Below are positions 43,763 through 53,866 of a stretch of DNA of 64,000 nt, piece after piece. Location: assembly GCA_965370965.1 (NCBI GenBank), contig CBDUWQ010000001.1:1-64000 (forward strand), in the 5' to 3' direction. The notes beneath the pieces are model-generated. The model saw only the letters and a program-made list of their open reading frames with translations. It was not told the DNA's origin and made no database searches. Position numbers and translations under genes: made by a program. The stretch's first letter is position 1, and each line of letters starts with the position of its first letter. This DNA comes from GH45 sp965370965 (lineage in GTDB: Bacteria; Bacteroidota; Bacteroidia; Bacteroidales; SZUA-534).

Positions 43763-44491
43763 ATGTTTGCATTATATAAAAAAGAAATATCAGGTTTTTT
43801 TAGCTCTTTAACAGGATATATAGTAATTATCGTTTTTTTAATTGCATCGGGAGTTTTTATGTGGGTAATACCGGGCAATACCAATGTGCTTGATACAGGC
43901 TATGCAAATATCGAAACATTTTTTGTGTTATCGCCCTGGGTATTTATGTTTTTAATACCTGCAATTACAATGAGGCTGTTTGCCGATGAAACAAAAAGCG
44001 GAACTATTGAACTGTTAATGACACGCCCCATATCAGATTTATCGGTTGTAATGGCAAAATACGGTGCTGCACTATCAATTGCCTTAATATCAATAATGCC
44101 AACTCTTATCTATTTCATATCAATTTATTTACTTGGCAGTCCGGTAGGCAATGTTGATGTTGGCGGTACTTGGGGTTCGTACATTGGGTTGGTGTTTTTG
44201 GCAGCAGTTTATGTGGCAATAGGGGTGTTTACCTCAACATTAACCGATAACCAAATTGTGGCATTTATATTGGCAGTTGTGCTTATTTTTACCCTCTTTT
44301 ATGGGTTCGATGCTTTAAGCACTATGTTTGACTCAAAAACAGAGTTTGTACTTCAAAGATTCAGTATTAACCGTCACTACCAATCAATTTCGCGTGGCGT
44401 TATTGATACCCGCGATATAGTGTATTTTATTAGCTCAATAGCAATATTTATTATGCTAACTAAGTTTAAACTACAAAGCCGTAAATGGTAA
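43763..44491 (+). CDS. gldF: Gliding-associated ABC transporter permease GldF
   Basis: The 242-residue ABC-2-type permease has about six transmembrane helices (e.g. GYIVIIVFLIASGVFMWVIP; FFVLSPWVFMFLIPAITMRLFADE; GTIELLMTRPISD). It matches GldF, which with GldA and GldG forms an ABC transporter linked to gliding and secretion in Bacteroidota. GldG follows after 4 bp. GldA is not in the window. Confidence 0.93.
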   Translation: MFALYKKEISGFFSSLTGYIVIIVFLIASGVFMWVIPGNTNVLDTGYANIETFFVLSPWVFMFLIPAITMRLFADETKSGTIELLMTRPISDLSVVMAKYGAALSIALISIMPTLIYFISIYLLGSPVGNVDVGGTWGSYIGLVFLAAVYVAIGVFTSTLTDNQIVAFILAVVLIFTLFYGFDALSTMFDSKTEFVLQRFSINRHYQSISRGVIDTRDIVYFISSIAIFIMLTKFKLQSRKW

Positions 44492-44495
44492 TATT

Positions 44496-46250
44496 ATGCA
44501 ACGCAAAAAAATAAAACAGGATAATATATTCCAATTGGGCATTACTATGGCTATTATTATTTTACTAACCATAGTTTCAAATTACCTTTTTACTCGTATC
44601 GACTTAACATCTGATAAACGTTACACGCTTTCGGAACACACAAAAAGCATGTTGAAAAATGTTGACGATATTGTATATTTTAAAGTGTATTTAGATGGCG
44701 ACTTGCCTGCGGGTTTCATAAGGCTGCAAAATGCAACACGTGAAATATTAGACGAATTTAGGGCTTACGGAAAAGATAATATACAATATGAATTTATTGA
44801 CCCTGCTGAAAGTCCTGATAGGAAAACACGGAATGAGGTTTTTAGGCAATTGTATGAAAAGGGGATTGAGCCCACAAGCCTGCAAATAAAAGAAACAGAT
44901 GGAGGAGATAGACAGAAAACCATTTTTCCGGGGGTAATGGTTTCATACCGCGGCGAGGAGATTCCTGTTAATATTCTGAAAAACTATATAGGACATTCAC
45001 CCGAGGGTAACCTTAATGCTTCAATTCAGGCTTTAGAGTACGAATTAACATTTGCCATTCACAAATTAACAACCCACATTGCCCCAAAAATCGGTTTTAT
45101 TGAGGGGCATGGCGAACTTGACAGTATGCAGGTAAATGATATTGCCTATACCTTGTCGGAATTTTACCACTTAGAGCGGGTGCCAATTAATGGCAATTTA
45201 TATAGCCTGCGCGACACATTTAACCACAATAAGTATGAACTGATAATAATTGCCAAGCCTCAAAATGCTTTTTCTGAAAAAGATAAATTTATTATTGACC
45301 AGCATATAATGAACGGCGGCAGGGTACTTTGGTTAATTGACAATGTTAATGTTAATATGGATAGCCTTGCATATTCGCGCTCAACATTGGGGGTTATTAA
45401 CAAATTAAATTTAAACGATCAGCTTTTTAAATATGGTGTGCGCATTAACCTCAATTTGGTTCAAGATGTACAGTGTGCTGTTATACCTGTAAATACAGCA
45501 ATGGCAGGTCAAAAACCTAAGTTTACTCCTGCGCCGTGGATATACTTTCCAATAATACCACCATCGCAAAAACATGCAATTACCCGTAACCTTGATATGG
45601 TAAAATTGCAATTTGCAAATGTTATTGACACTGTTGGCGAAGATCATGATATTAAAAAAACCATCCTGTTGGCATCATCAAAATACAGCCGCGCCGTAAC
45701 TGCTCCCATATTAGTTGATTTATCGCTTATAAGCGAAAAAATTGAACCATCACGTTTTAATAAATCATTTATGCCAACCGGAGTTTTGCTCGAGGGCAAG
45801 TTTAAGTCGGTTTTTGCTAATAGGATGCCATCTGCCATATCAAAAAATAGCGAATTTGCATTTAAAGAGGTTAGCCAACAAACTAAAATGATTGTAATTT
45901 CAGACGGCGATATTATAAGAAATCATGTGCATGGAGCAGGTAAAAATATTAAGGCACTGCCACTTGGGTACGATAGGTTTACAAAGCAGACATTTGGCAA
46001 TAAAGAACTTATTTTAAATTGCGTAAACTATCTTTGCAATATGCAAGGACTTTTAGAGGCAAGAACAAAAGAGTATAAATTGCGATTACTTGATAGACCG
46101 AAAATTAACGAAGAGCGAACCAAATGGCAGATAATAAATATTGTTTTGCCTGTATTATTGGTAATACTTAGCGGAATATTATTTGTCTATTTTAGAAAAA
46201 GAAAATATTCAAAACTTACATCAAATACTAAAAATAGAAGTATAAAATAA
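44496..46250 (+). CDS. gldG: Gliding motility-associated ABC transporter protein GldG
   Basis: The 584 residues have an N-terminal transmembrane helix (ITMAIIILLTIVSNYLF), a large periplasmic domain of the DUF4350/GldG type (RIDLTSDKRYTLSEHTKSMLKNVDDIVYFKVYLDG; IGFIEGHGELD; NGGRVLWLIDNVNV) and a C-terminal transmembrane helix (IINIVLPVLLVILSGILFVYF) with a basic tail. Its coupling with gldF is typical. Its presence does not prove gliding, as many non-gliding Bacteroidota keep it. Confidence 0.93.
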   Translation: MQRKKIKQDNIFQLGITMAIIILLTIVSNYLFTRIDLTSDKRYTLSEHTKSMLKNVDDIVYFKVYLDGDLPAGFIRLQNATREILDEFRAYGKDNIQYEFIDPAESPDRKTRNEVFRQLYEKGIEPTSLQIKETDGGDRQKTIFPGVMVSYRGEEIPVNILKNYIGHSPEGNLNASIQALEYELTFAIHKLTTHIAPKIGFIEGHGELDSMQVNDIAYTLSEFYHLERVPINGNLYSLRDTFNHNKYELIIIAKPQNAFSEKDKFIIDQHIMNGGRVLWLIDNVNVNMDSLAYSRSTLGVINKLNLNDQLFKYGVRINLNLVQDVQCAVIPVNTAMAGQKPKFTPAPWIYFPIIPPSQKHAITRNLDMVKLQFANVIDTVGEDHDIKKTILLASSKYSRAVTAPILVDLSLISEKIEPSRFNKSFMPTGVLLEGKFKSVFANRMPSAISKNSEFAFKEVSQQTKMIVISDGDIIRNHVHGAGKNIKALPLGYDRFTKQTFGNKELILNCVNYLCNMQGLLEARTKEYKLRLLDRPKINEERTKWQIINIVLPVLLVILSGILFVYFRKRKYSKLTSNTKNRSIK

Positions 46251-46324
46251 ACAATTAAATTCTCTGTGTTCTCTACTAAAAGGCAGGTAAATCTGCTGTA
46301 AAAGATTTTAAATAGATAAGATAA

Positions 46325-46425
46325 ATATTATTAACACACACGAATTATAACGAATTTATTTCGGGAAGCATGATTAAAATTATTAATAGTATTAATTTTT
46401 ATTAGTGCATTCGTGGCATTTCTTA
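46325..46425. repeat. Degenerate intergenic repeat of the CACGAATT type
   Basis: About 100 bp with ACACACGAATTATAACGAATTTATT and GCATTCGTGGCATTTC ends, a fragment of the CACGAATT family seen at 1714 and 28765. A TTG/GTG start within it would extend the next gene; the true ATG is at 46431. Confidence 0.45.
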
Positions 46426-46430
46426 AACAT

Positions 46431-47420
46431 ATGAAAAAAAAGATTCAAATAGTAATAGTTTTAATACTTGTGGTAGTTGTAGGTTACTTTACAATAACAG
46501 GACAAAATGGTTCCATAAAAAAGGAATTACGCGATTTTGCAGTAGAAGATACCGCATCGGTTAATAAACTGTTTTTAGTTGATAAGCAAAACAACAGTAT
46601 TTTATTAGAGCGTAAAAATGGTTACTGGACAGTAAATAAAGACTACGAGGCAAGACAAGACTTGGTTGACTTATTGTTAAAAACATTGCATAGAATAAAG
46701 GTAAAAGAGCCGGTGGCAAAAGCAGCGCATGATAATGTAGTTAAAAACCTTGCTGTAAAATCAACCAAAGTTGAGATTTATCAAAATGATAAATTCATAA
46801 AAACCATATATGTGGGGGGACCAACAATGGATTCATATGGCACTTATATGATTCTTGAAAACTCATCACGCCCTTTTATCATGGAAATACCGGGTTTTAG
46901 AGGCTATCTGTCAACACGGTTTTCAACAATGGAAATTGAGTGGCGCACCCAATTGGTATTTCGCATCCCGTTAAACGAGATAAAGCAGGTAACCATTGAA
47001 AACTTTATTGATAAAAGTGAGTCGTTTAAAGTAACGCATAATGATAATAGTTATGAGCTTTTTGATTATTCAAACAAACAGATAGCAGATTTTGACACCT
47101 TAAAAGTTAAACAGTTTTTAATGGAGTTTAGGCAAAAAAACTTTAATAAATATATTGAAGATGTACCTCAAGAGTGGCAAGACTCAATAATAGAAAGTAA
47201 GCCAATGTATATAATAACGGTGAAAAAAAGCAGCGGTAAAAAACAGTGGGTAAAAGCCTTTAATAAACCGGGATGGGGTAAGCTCAATTTTTTTGGAGAG
47301 GAGTTAAGTACTGACCCCGATAACTTTTTTATGTTAATGGATAATGGTGATTTTGTTTATGCACAGTATTATAGTTTTGACCCTATTTTGAAAAAAATTA
47401 GTGATTTTGAAAAGGAATAA
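46431..47420 (+). CDS. DUF4340 domain protein
   Basis: I start at ATG 46431, giving 329 residues with an N-terminal membrane anchor (IQIVIVLILVVVVGYFTI). The rest is the DUF4340 pattern (VNKLFLVDKQNNSILLERKNGYWTVNKDYEARQDLVDLLLKTL; VEIYQNDKFIKTIYVG; FSTMEIEWRTQLVFRI). DUF4340 proteins commonly accompany the GldG-like ABC system. It follows gldG on the same strand across a 180-bp gap containing repeat debris. Confidence 0.85.
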   Translation: MKKKIQIVIVLILVVVVGYFTITGQNGSIKKELRDFAVEDTASVNKLFLVDKQNNSILLERKNGYWTVNKDYEARQDLVDLLLKTLHRIKVKEPVAKAAHDNVVKNLAVKSTKVEIYQNDKFIKTIYVGGPTMDSYGTYMILENSSRPFIMEIPGFRGYLSTRFSTMEIEWRTQLVFRIPLNEIKQVTIENFIDKSESFKVTHNDNSYELFDYSNKQIADFDTLKVKQFLMEFRQKNFNKYIEDVPQEWQDSIIESKPMYIITVKKSSGKKQWVKAFNKPGWGKLNFFGEELSTDPDNFFMLMDNGDFVYAQYYSFDPILKKISDFEKE

Positions 47421-47497
47421 TTCCAGATAAATATTTTTATTATTATTATACTAATATTTTTAATACTTTTGATTACTAATATTTAAATAAAAAAGAT

Positions 47498-48625
47498 ATG
47501 AATTTTATAGTTTCCAGCTCAACTTTATTACATCACTTACAAACAGTTAGCCGTGTAATAAGTTCAAAGAACACTTTACCTATTCTTGATAATTTTTTAT
47601 TTCATTTGGTCGGTAATGAATTAACTATTACTGCATCTGATTTAGAGACAACATTAATATCAAAAGTGCAGCTTGATAGTGCTACCGATGAAGGCTTAGT
47701 TGCTGTTGATGCAAAAAGGCTGACCAGTATATTGAAAGAATTTCCGGAGCAACCATTAACTTTTAATATTGATAAAGAAAGTTTGTCAGTTGATATTATT
47801 TCTGAAAACGGTAAGTTTAGTATTGTTGGTCATAATGCTGAAGACTTTCCACAGCTACCCGAGCTTAAAGGCGATGTTCACTCTATATCAATAACAAGCG
47901 AATTGTTTAACCAAGGTGTTAGTAAAGCTCTGTTTGCTGCATCCGATGATGAATTGCGCCCTGTTATGACGGGAGTTTATATTGAAATCTCGCCTGAGCA
48001 TATGACATTTGTTGCGTCTGATTCTCACAAGTTGGTGCGTTACCGCAGGTCAGATGTTAAAACAGAAGAAAATGCATCATTTATTTTGCCACAAAAGCCT
48101 GCAGGGTTATTAAAAAATATTTTACAAAGCGACGATAGTGCAGTAAACCTTCAGTTTGATGATAAAAATGCATTATTTGAATTGGATGGCTACAAATTGG
48201 TTTGCCGTTTGGTAGAGGGTAATTATCCTAATTATGAGGCGGTAATTCCAAAAGAAAATCCTAATAAACTTACCATCGACAGGCTCGACTTTTATAATTC
48301 ATTACGCCGTGTATCGGTATTTTCAAATCAGGCAAGCAACTTGGTTAAGCTATCAATGAGCGCAAACCAGCTTACTGTTTCAGCACAAGATATTGATTTC
48401 TCGATATCGGCGCATGAAAGGGTTAAATGCCAGTTTGAAGGAGATGAAATGGAAATTGGTTTTAAATCTCTTTTCTTAATTGAGATATTATCAAATTTAT
48501 CAACAGCCGATGTGGTTATGAACCTTTCTGACCCTACACGTGCAGGTATTTTATTTCCTGTTGATAAAGAAAATGACAATGAAGATGTTTTAATGCTGTT
48601 AATGCCAATGATGGTAAATGGATAA
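47498..48625 (+). CDS. dnaN: DNA polymerase III sliding clamp (beta subunit)
   Basis: The 375 residues contain the three beta-clamp domains: SSTLLHHLQTVSRVISSKNTLPILDNFLF (first), SKALFAASDDELRPVMTGVYIEI (second) and the C-terminal LMPMMVNG end typical of Bacteroidota clamps. The ring encircles DNA and tethers the replicative polymerase. It lies downstream of the gldFG/DUF4340 genes and not next to dnaA. A terminator follows. Confidence 0.96.
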   Translation: MNFIVSSSTLLHHLQTVSRVISSKNTLPILDNFLFHLVGNELTITASDLETTLISKVQLDSATDEGLVAVDAKRLTSILKEFPEQPLTFNIDKESLSVDIISENGKFSIVGHNAEDFPQLPELKGDVHSISITSELFNQGVSKALFAASDDELRPVMTGVYIEISPEHMTFVASDSHKLVRYRRSDVKTEENASFILPQKPAGLLKNILQSDDSAVNLQFDDKNALFELDGYKLVCRLVEGNYPNYEAVIPKENPNKLTIDRLDFYNSLRRVSVFSNQASNLVKLSMSANQLTVSAQDIDFSISAHERVKCQFEGDEMEIGFKSLFLIEILSNLSTADVVMNLSDPTRAGILFPVDKENDNEDVLMLLMPMMVNG

Positions 48626-48675
48626 CAGTAAGTGTTTGTTAATTCTTAACAAGCATTAAATACAATAATAAAACC

Positions 48676-48704
48676 AAAACCGTTTCATGACGAAGCGGTT
48701 TTTT
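48676..48704 (+). terminator. Rho-independent terminator after dnaN
   Basis: AAAACCGTTTC (48676-48686) pairs with GAAGCGGTTTT (one G-U), followed by further T. It is about 50 bp past dnaN. Confidence 0.85.
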
Positions 48705-48781
48705 ATTGCGTATTTTATTGATATTGTGTAAGTTGCACTATTAGTTAGATTTTGATAAGTTATATGGTTTATTATAAATTG

Positions 48782-48809
48782 TTGTAATCGGCTAATATTT
48801 ATATCTTTA
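48782..48809 (+). promoter_or_regulatory. Predicted promoter (TTG-N17-TAtcTTTA)
   Basis: TTG at 48782-48784 and TATCTTTA at 48802-48809, near-consensus, 47 bp upstream of the ATG at 48856. Confidence 0.4.
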
Positions 48810-48855
48810 CCCCACAAATAAATAATAAGTACTAAATAAACCACATAATTAAATC

Positions 48856-50409
48856 ATGTTAAAAAAGGCATTGACTTTATTGTTTTGTTTTTCAATTATA
48901 TATACAACATTTTCGCAGGATGATATTGAGATGATTCTAACAAAAAAGTATGCTGAAAATAGTTTTCGTGATGGTAATTATGAGTTTGCCCTTGAAAACT
49001 ATTTGATACTATATGAAAATGATAAAAATAACATTAACCTAAATTATAAAATTGGCATATGTTATACAGAAACTACTATTGATAAAAATAGTGCTATACC
49101 TTACCTTGAATTTGTTGTTGGGCATAATAATTACCCCATAAAATCATACTATTACCTTGGCAGGTCATATATGTACAATTACAGGTTTACTGTTGCTGTT
49201 GAGGCTTTTTACGAATACAAAATGATGGGAGTAAGTGAGGCTACCTTAACTGAAGCCGATAGGCTGATTGAGATGTGTTATGATGCCCTTGAGCGTATTA
49301 ATACCCCGCATAATGTAACATTTCAATTACTCGATGCTTCTATCAACTCTGAATTTGATGAATACTATCCGTTTATTGATGCAACACAAAATAGTTTAGT
49401 ATTTTCATCGAACAGAACATATGTTGAAGAATATGAAGAGTATATAGCCAATGTATTTTATTCCGACTACAAAAAAGGAATATGGGAATCAGCTTTGCCA
49501 ATACCCATTAACACCTTTGATAATGAAGAGGTTGTTGGTATTCAATCAAATGGTGAAAAAATACTAATTTATGCCAATGGCGATAATGCAACACATGATA
49601 TTAAAATGGCAAACCGCAAGGGGATAAAATTTACCGATGTTTCAAGTAGTGAGCTTCCGTTTGATTTAAACACAGATGGCGTTGAAATGGGGGCATGCCT
49701 TTCTCCTGATGGAAATACAATATATTTTGCAAGCAATAGGCGTGGAGGGCGCGGAGGCTTAGATATTTATTTTGCCAAAAAAGATGTTAGTGGTCAATGG
49801 AAAGCTGTCGAAAACCTTGGAAGCATGATTAATACCGAATACGATGAAAATTTTCCAAGCCTAAGTGCCGATGGAAGAAAACTATATTTTGCATCAAAAG
49901 GGCATCCTGGCATTGGCGAGTATGATATTTATGAAACTACTTATATTGACTCGTTGCGATCTTGGACAACACCTATAAATTTAGGTTTCCCTATAAATAC
50001 ACCACAAGATAATACAACCATATCGTTTGCCGCCAATGGAAAAACAGCATATTTGGCAGCAAATAGAAAAGAGGGCTTTGGAAAACTTGATATATATAAA
50101 GTAACATTTGGAGATGAAAACCAATCTGTAATTGTTATGGTTACCCTAATGATAGGAACAGAATCAAATTCAATACCTTATTCCGAAGATTTTTTAAAGG
50201 CATATGGTACATTTTATGACCAATATGGTAATATTATTGCACAACTGCCGGTTGAAAGTGATGGTAATTTTTATGGAACACTTTACCCCGGAACATATAA
50301 ACTTGAAGTTAAGTTTGAAGGATACGAAAAAGGATATACCGAAACCATGGTAATTGGCGAAGATAAACTAGGAGATTTTATCTCATCTATAGTATATTTA
50401 AAGCAATAA
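48856..50409 (+). CDS. Secreted TPR/PD40 (WD40-like) protein, copy 1
   Basis: The 517-residue protein has a signal peptide (1-20), a short TPR-like helical part (about 30-145; FRDGNYEFALENYLILYENDKNNINLNYKIGICY), then PD40/WD40-like propeller motifs (GACLSPDGNTIYFASNRRGGRGGLDIYFA; FPSLSADGRKLYFASKG; ISFAANGKTAYLAANRKEGFGKLDIYKV). A C-terminal carboxypeptidase-regulatory-like region follows. The architecture resembles PorE-type outer-membrane-associated proteins without the C-terminal OmpA domain. It is paralogous to the next gene. Confidence 0.85.
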   Translation: MLKKALTLLFCFSIIYTTFSQDDIEMILTKKYAENSFRDGNYEFALENYLILYENDKNNINLNYKIGICYTETTIDKNSAIPYLEFVVGHNNYPIKSYYYLGRSYMYNYRFTVAVEAFYEYKMMGVSEATLTEADRLIEMCYDALERINTPHNVTFQLLDASINSEFDEYYPFIDATQNSLVFSSNRTYVEEYEEYIANVFYSDYKKGIWESALPIPINTFDNEEVVGIQSNGEKILIYANGDNATHDIKMANRKGIKFTDVSSSELPFDLNTDGVEMGACLSPDGNTIYFASNRRGGRGGLDIYFAKKDVSGQWKAVENLGSMINTEYDENFPSLSADGRKLYFASKGHPGIGEYDIYETTYIDSLRSWTTPINLGFPINTPQDNTTISFAANGKTAYLAANRKEGFGKLDIYKVTFGDENQSVIVMVTLMIGTESNSIPYSEDFLKAYGTFYDQYGNIIAQLPVESDGNFYGTLYPGTYKLEVKFEGYEKGYTETMVIGEDKLGDFISSIVYLKQ

Positions 50410-50511
50410 AAATAAAATCATCTCTGAAAAAAACATGGCAAGCAATTTTTTTAATAAAACTTGCATAAAAGAGCATCATTAAATTTCATACACTTACTAA
50501 TATTTAGTCTT

Positions 50512-52056
50512 ATGATAAAGTATTACTTATCTCTGCTTATTACTGTACTAATCAGTATATCGTTGTTAGCACAAAAAGAAGAGCGTGAAGCTAACTATCA
50601 TTTTAAATCGGGCAACTATGCAGTATCGTTAAAACAGTATGAAAAGCTTTATAATAAAGACACCACAAATAAAGAGTACTGTTATAGGCTGGGTGTTAGT
50701 TATTTAAAATGCAACAGTAATCCTACATTTGCTTTAAAGTACTTTAAAATAGTTGAAACTGATAAAAAAACAGAGCCAGAGTTTCTTTTTGATATAGGCA
50801 AGGCCTATTTATATAACCATGATTTTAAAAATGCAAAAATTAAATTTGATGCATGTAAAATCTTGGCTATTAAAAACTTGGCACTAAAACAAGAGGCAAT
50901 TACATGGTATGAAATGACCAAAAATGCACAAAAAATGGTAAACATGCCATTAGATGTGTCTTTTATTAATATGGGCAAATATATCAATTCCGAAATGGAT
51001 GAATTAACACCATTTGTTACCCCCGATAATGAAATATTGCTTTATACATCAAACAATAAGTATGATCATAAATACCTGATTTATACTTATAATGTTTATT
51101 ATTCAAACAAAAAAGGCTATTTTAAAAAGGGTAGATTATTGTCTGCTGTTAACTCTATGGACGATGAGTTTATGGCAGGAGTATCATTAACAAATGAGCG
51201 TATTTATGTTCAGTTGCAAGGGTATGATGGCTTTCAGGATTTAATATATTCAGACAGGAATGGCAAAGGCTATCAAGGTAAAACCGGACTTAGCAATAAT
51301 ATAAACACCAAATATGCCGAATTTGGAGCCTGCGAGACAGTTAATGGCGATACCCTGTTTTTTTCAAGTGGGCGCGAAGGTGGTTTTGGTGGAATGGACT
51401 TATATTTTAGCCTAAAATTGCCTACAGGCGAGTGGAGTGTACCCCGTAACCTTGGCGATAAAATTAACACCCCATACGATGAGGATTTTCCTGTATTATC
51501 ATATAGTGGCAACATTATGTATTTTACATCAAACCGTCCCCAATCAATGGGAGGTTTTGATTTATTCAAAAGTAAAATTGATGGTGCTTCACGTAAATTT
51601 AGTCAACCAAAAAACTTAGGGTATCCTATAAACGATGTTTATGATAATAAAACCATTGCTTTTTCTGATAATAACAGATATGCATATGTTTCAGCAATAA
51701 AACCAAATGGTTTTGGTTATGCTGATTTATACAGAGTTATTTTTAACCAAAATGATCCGTCGGTAAAAATAATGATATTGAATTTTAAAAAACTTGAAGG
51801 TAATAACAAAGAGCTATTTGCTGCTACCGATACATCGTTAAAAATAACAGCTTTTAAAAAAGGTAAAATTGTGTTTGGCGAATATGCCTACAATTTTAAT
51901 AGCAGTTCGTCAACAATAGCCTTACCACCCGGTGATTATTCATTAGAAATAGTTGGGATAAAAACCAAAGAGTTTACTTACAAAGTATCAGTTCCAGATA
52001 TTCCTTCTGGAAAAAAAATAGAAAAAAAGGAGATAGTTTTAGAACTTAAAAATTAA
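50512..52056 (+). CDS. Secreted TPR/PD40 (WD40-like) protein, copy 2
   Basis: I start at ATG 50512 (signal peptide MIKYYLSLLITVLISISLLAQ), rather than an upstream TTG. The 514 residues repeat the architecture of the preceding gene: TPR-like part (ANYHFKSGNYAVSLKQYEKLYNKDTTNKEYCYRLGVSY), PD40 motifs (GDTLFFSSGREGGFGGMDLYF; FPVLSYSGNIMYFTSNRPQSMGGFDLF; IAFSDNNRYAYVSAIKPNGFGYADLYRV) and a C-terminal Ig-like tail. The two genes are tandem duplicates; the Por/PorE-like envelope role is inferred. Confidence 0.85.
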   Translation: MIKYYLSLLITVLISISLLAQKEEREANYHFKSGNYAVSLKQYEKLYNKDTTNKEYCYRLGVSYLKCNSNPTFALKYFKIVETDKKTEPEFLFDIGKAYLYNHDFKNAKIKFDACKILAIKNLALKQEAITWYEMTKNAQKMVNMPLDVSFINMGKYINSEMDELTPFVTPDNEILLYTSNNKYDHKYLIYTYNVYYSNKKGYFKKGRLLSAVNSMDDEFMAGVSLTNERIYVQLQGYDGFQDLIYSDRNGKGYQGKTGLSNNINTKYAEFGACETVNGDTLFFSSGREGGFGGMDLYFSLKLPTGEWSVPRNLGDKINTPYDEDFPVLSYSGNIMYFTSNRPQSMGGFDLFKSKIDGASRKFSQPKNLGYPINDVYDNKTIAFSDNNRYAYVSAIKPNGFGYADLYRVIFNQNDPSVKIMILNFKKLEGNNKELFAATDTSLKITAFKKGKIVFGEYAYNFNSSSSTIALPPGDYSLEIVGIKTKEFTYKVSVPDIPSGKKIEKKEIVLELKN

Positions 52057-52110
52057 GGCATATTCCCGCTATATAAATTACTTTTTACCTTTACAAAAAA
52101 AAAAGCTTTT

Positions 52111-52917
52111 ATGGATTTAAACCTAAAAAAACCAATTGTAATATTCGACCTTGAAACAACCGGAATTGATGTAGTAAACGATAGAATAGTTGAAATTTCA
52201 TACCTGAAAGTTTTACCCGATGGTAATGAAGAACAAAAGACACAAAGGATAAATCCTGAAATGCCGATCCCCGAAAAGTCAACATCAATTCATGGAATTA
52301 CCGATGCCGATGTAAAAGACATGCCAACTTTTAAAGAATTTGCCAAAAAATTTGCCAAAACTTTAGAGGGTGCAGATTTAGGAGGGTTTAATTCAAATAA
52401 ATTTGATATACCACTATTGGCTGAGGAGTTTTTGAGGGTTGGGGTAGATTTTGATTTTCATAAGAAAAAATTTATTGATGTGCAGGTTATTTTTCATAAA
52501 ATGGAACGCCGTTCATTAATTGCCGCATACAAATTTTATTGTGGTAAAAAACTTGAAGGTGCCCATGGTGCTGCTGTCGATACTAAAGCAACTTATGAAG
52601 TGCTAAAGGCACAGCTTGACAGATATAAAGGTATTGATTTTGAAGATTTTGAAGGTAATATATCACAGCCAATTGTAAATGATATTGTGGCACTATCTGA
52701 TTTTTCGGCACATAATAAAAATGTTGACTTTGCAGGTCGCATAATTTTTAACGAAAAAGGTATAGAGGTGTTTAACTTTGGAAAATATAAAGGTATATCT
52801 GTAGAAAGTGTGTTCGAAAAAGACCCGGGTTACTATGGATGGATGCTAAAAAGCGAATTTCCCCTTTACACAAAAAAAATATTGACACAGATTAAATTAA
52901 GGGCAATGCAAAAATAA
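52111..52917 (+). CDS. DnaQ-like 3'-5' exonuclease with DUF3820-like tail
   Basis: The 268 residues have the DEDDh exonuclease motifs: FDLETTG (D and E), GFNSNKFDIPLL, and HGAAVDTKATYEVL (H and D). Beyond about residue 205 there is a DUF3820-like module (VFNFGKYKGISVESVFEKDPGYYGWML). It may be an exonuclease of the DNA-repair or RNase type; the substrate cannot be told from sequence. Confidence 0.92.
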   Translation: MDLNLKKPIVIFDLETTGIDVVNDRIVEISYLKVLPDGNEEQKTQRINPEMPIPEKSTSIHGITDADVKDMPTFKEFAKKFAKTLEGADLGGFNSNKFDIPLLAEEFLRVGVDFDFHKKKFIDVQVIFHKMERRSLIAAYKFYCGKKLEGAHGAAVDTKATYEVLKAQLDRYKGIDFEDFEGNISQPIVNDIVALSDFSAHNKNVDFAGRIIFNEKGIEVFNFGKYKGISVESVFEKDPGYYGWMLKSEFPLYTKKILTQIKLRAMQK

Positions 52918-53058
52918 ATCATACATCGAAAATCGTTAAACGAACAGAGTAAGTACACAGGCTTTTTTTATACTACAATATTTATTATTAACGATTTGAG
53001 AATTTACCTCATTGCGCTTTTTTACCGATAATTAGTAACATATAAAATTTTAAAACAG

Positions 53059-53670
53059 ATGAAAATAATAGCCATAGGCCGTAACTATATTGATCATGCC
53101 AAAGAGCTGAATAACCCTGTACCCGATGAACCGGTTATTTTTTTAATGCCCGAGACCGCCTTAATACGAAATAATAAGCCTTTTTTTTATCCCGATTTTT
53201 CAAAAGATATACATTACGAGGTTGAACTGGTTTTAAAAATAGATAAACTGGGTAAAAATATTGCCGAAAAATTTGCGCATAGATATTACAATGAAATTGG
53301 TATTGGCATTGATTTTACTGCACGCGATATGCAGACAAGCTTAAAAGAGAAAGGCCTGCCATGGGAAAAAGCAAAGGCTTTTGATGGAGCCGCTCCACTT
53401 GGTGCTTTTGTTTCAAAAGAGGAATTTGATAGTGTAAAAAACATAAACTTCTCGTTAGAAAAAAATGGTAAAGTGGTTCAGCAGGGTAATTCAAAAGATA
53501 TGCTTTTCTCGTTTGATTCAATAATTGCGCATATCTCAAAATACTTTACCCTAAAAATTGGCGATTTAATTTATACTGGAACACCTGCCGGGGTGGGACC
53601 AGTTAAAATTGACGATAACCTGTTGGCAAAAATCGAAGGCAAAGAGCTGTTAATGGTTGATATTCGCTAA
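53059..53670 (+). CDS. Fumarylacetoacetate hydrolase (FAH) family protein
   Basis: The 203-residue protein is a compact FAH-fold enzyme: IAIGRNYIDHAKELNNP, metal ligands in HYEVELVL (two Glu), GIGIDFTARDMQ, and GDLIYTGTPAGVGPVKIDD near the C-terminus. Small members are acylpyruvases, oxaloacetate tautomerases or decarboxylases. It is on the plus strand and convergent with birA. The exact substrate is undetermined. Confidence 0.9.
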   Translation: MKIIAIGRNYIDHAKELNNPVPDEPVIFLMPETALIRNNKPFFYPDFSKDIHYEVELVLKIDKLGKNIAEKFAHRYYNEIGIGIDFTARDMQTSLKEKGLPWEKAKAFDGAAPLGAFVSKEEFDSVKNINFSLEKNGKVVQQGNSKDMLFSFDSIIAHISKYFTLKIGDLIYTGTPAGVGPVKIDDNLLAKIEGKELLMVDIR

Positions 53671-53866
53671 TTTGCATTATATAACTACCAAGTTTAACAC
53701 TCTTTATAATAGCTTAACTCGGCACTTTCAGTTTAATCGTATTTCATTATTTATCAACAATATGTGTCGATAAAAGTCATTCAATATTACTAAGTAGTTA
53801 ACTATGTTTTGGTTTGAGATAGAATAACCGCTTAAGCTCGCACTACTCATATCCTAACTGTTCAGG

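Noticed and set aside
43763..46250. Proof of gliding motility from gldF and gldG
   Set aside because: Only two of many required genes are present, and non-gliding Bacteroidota keep them too.
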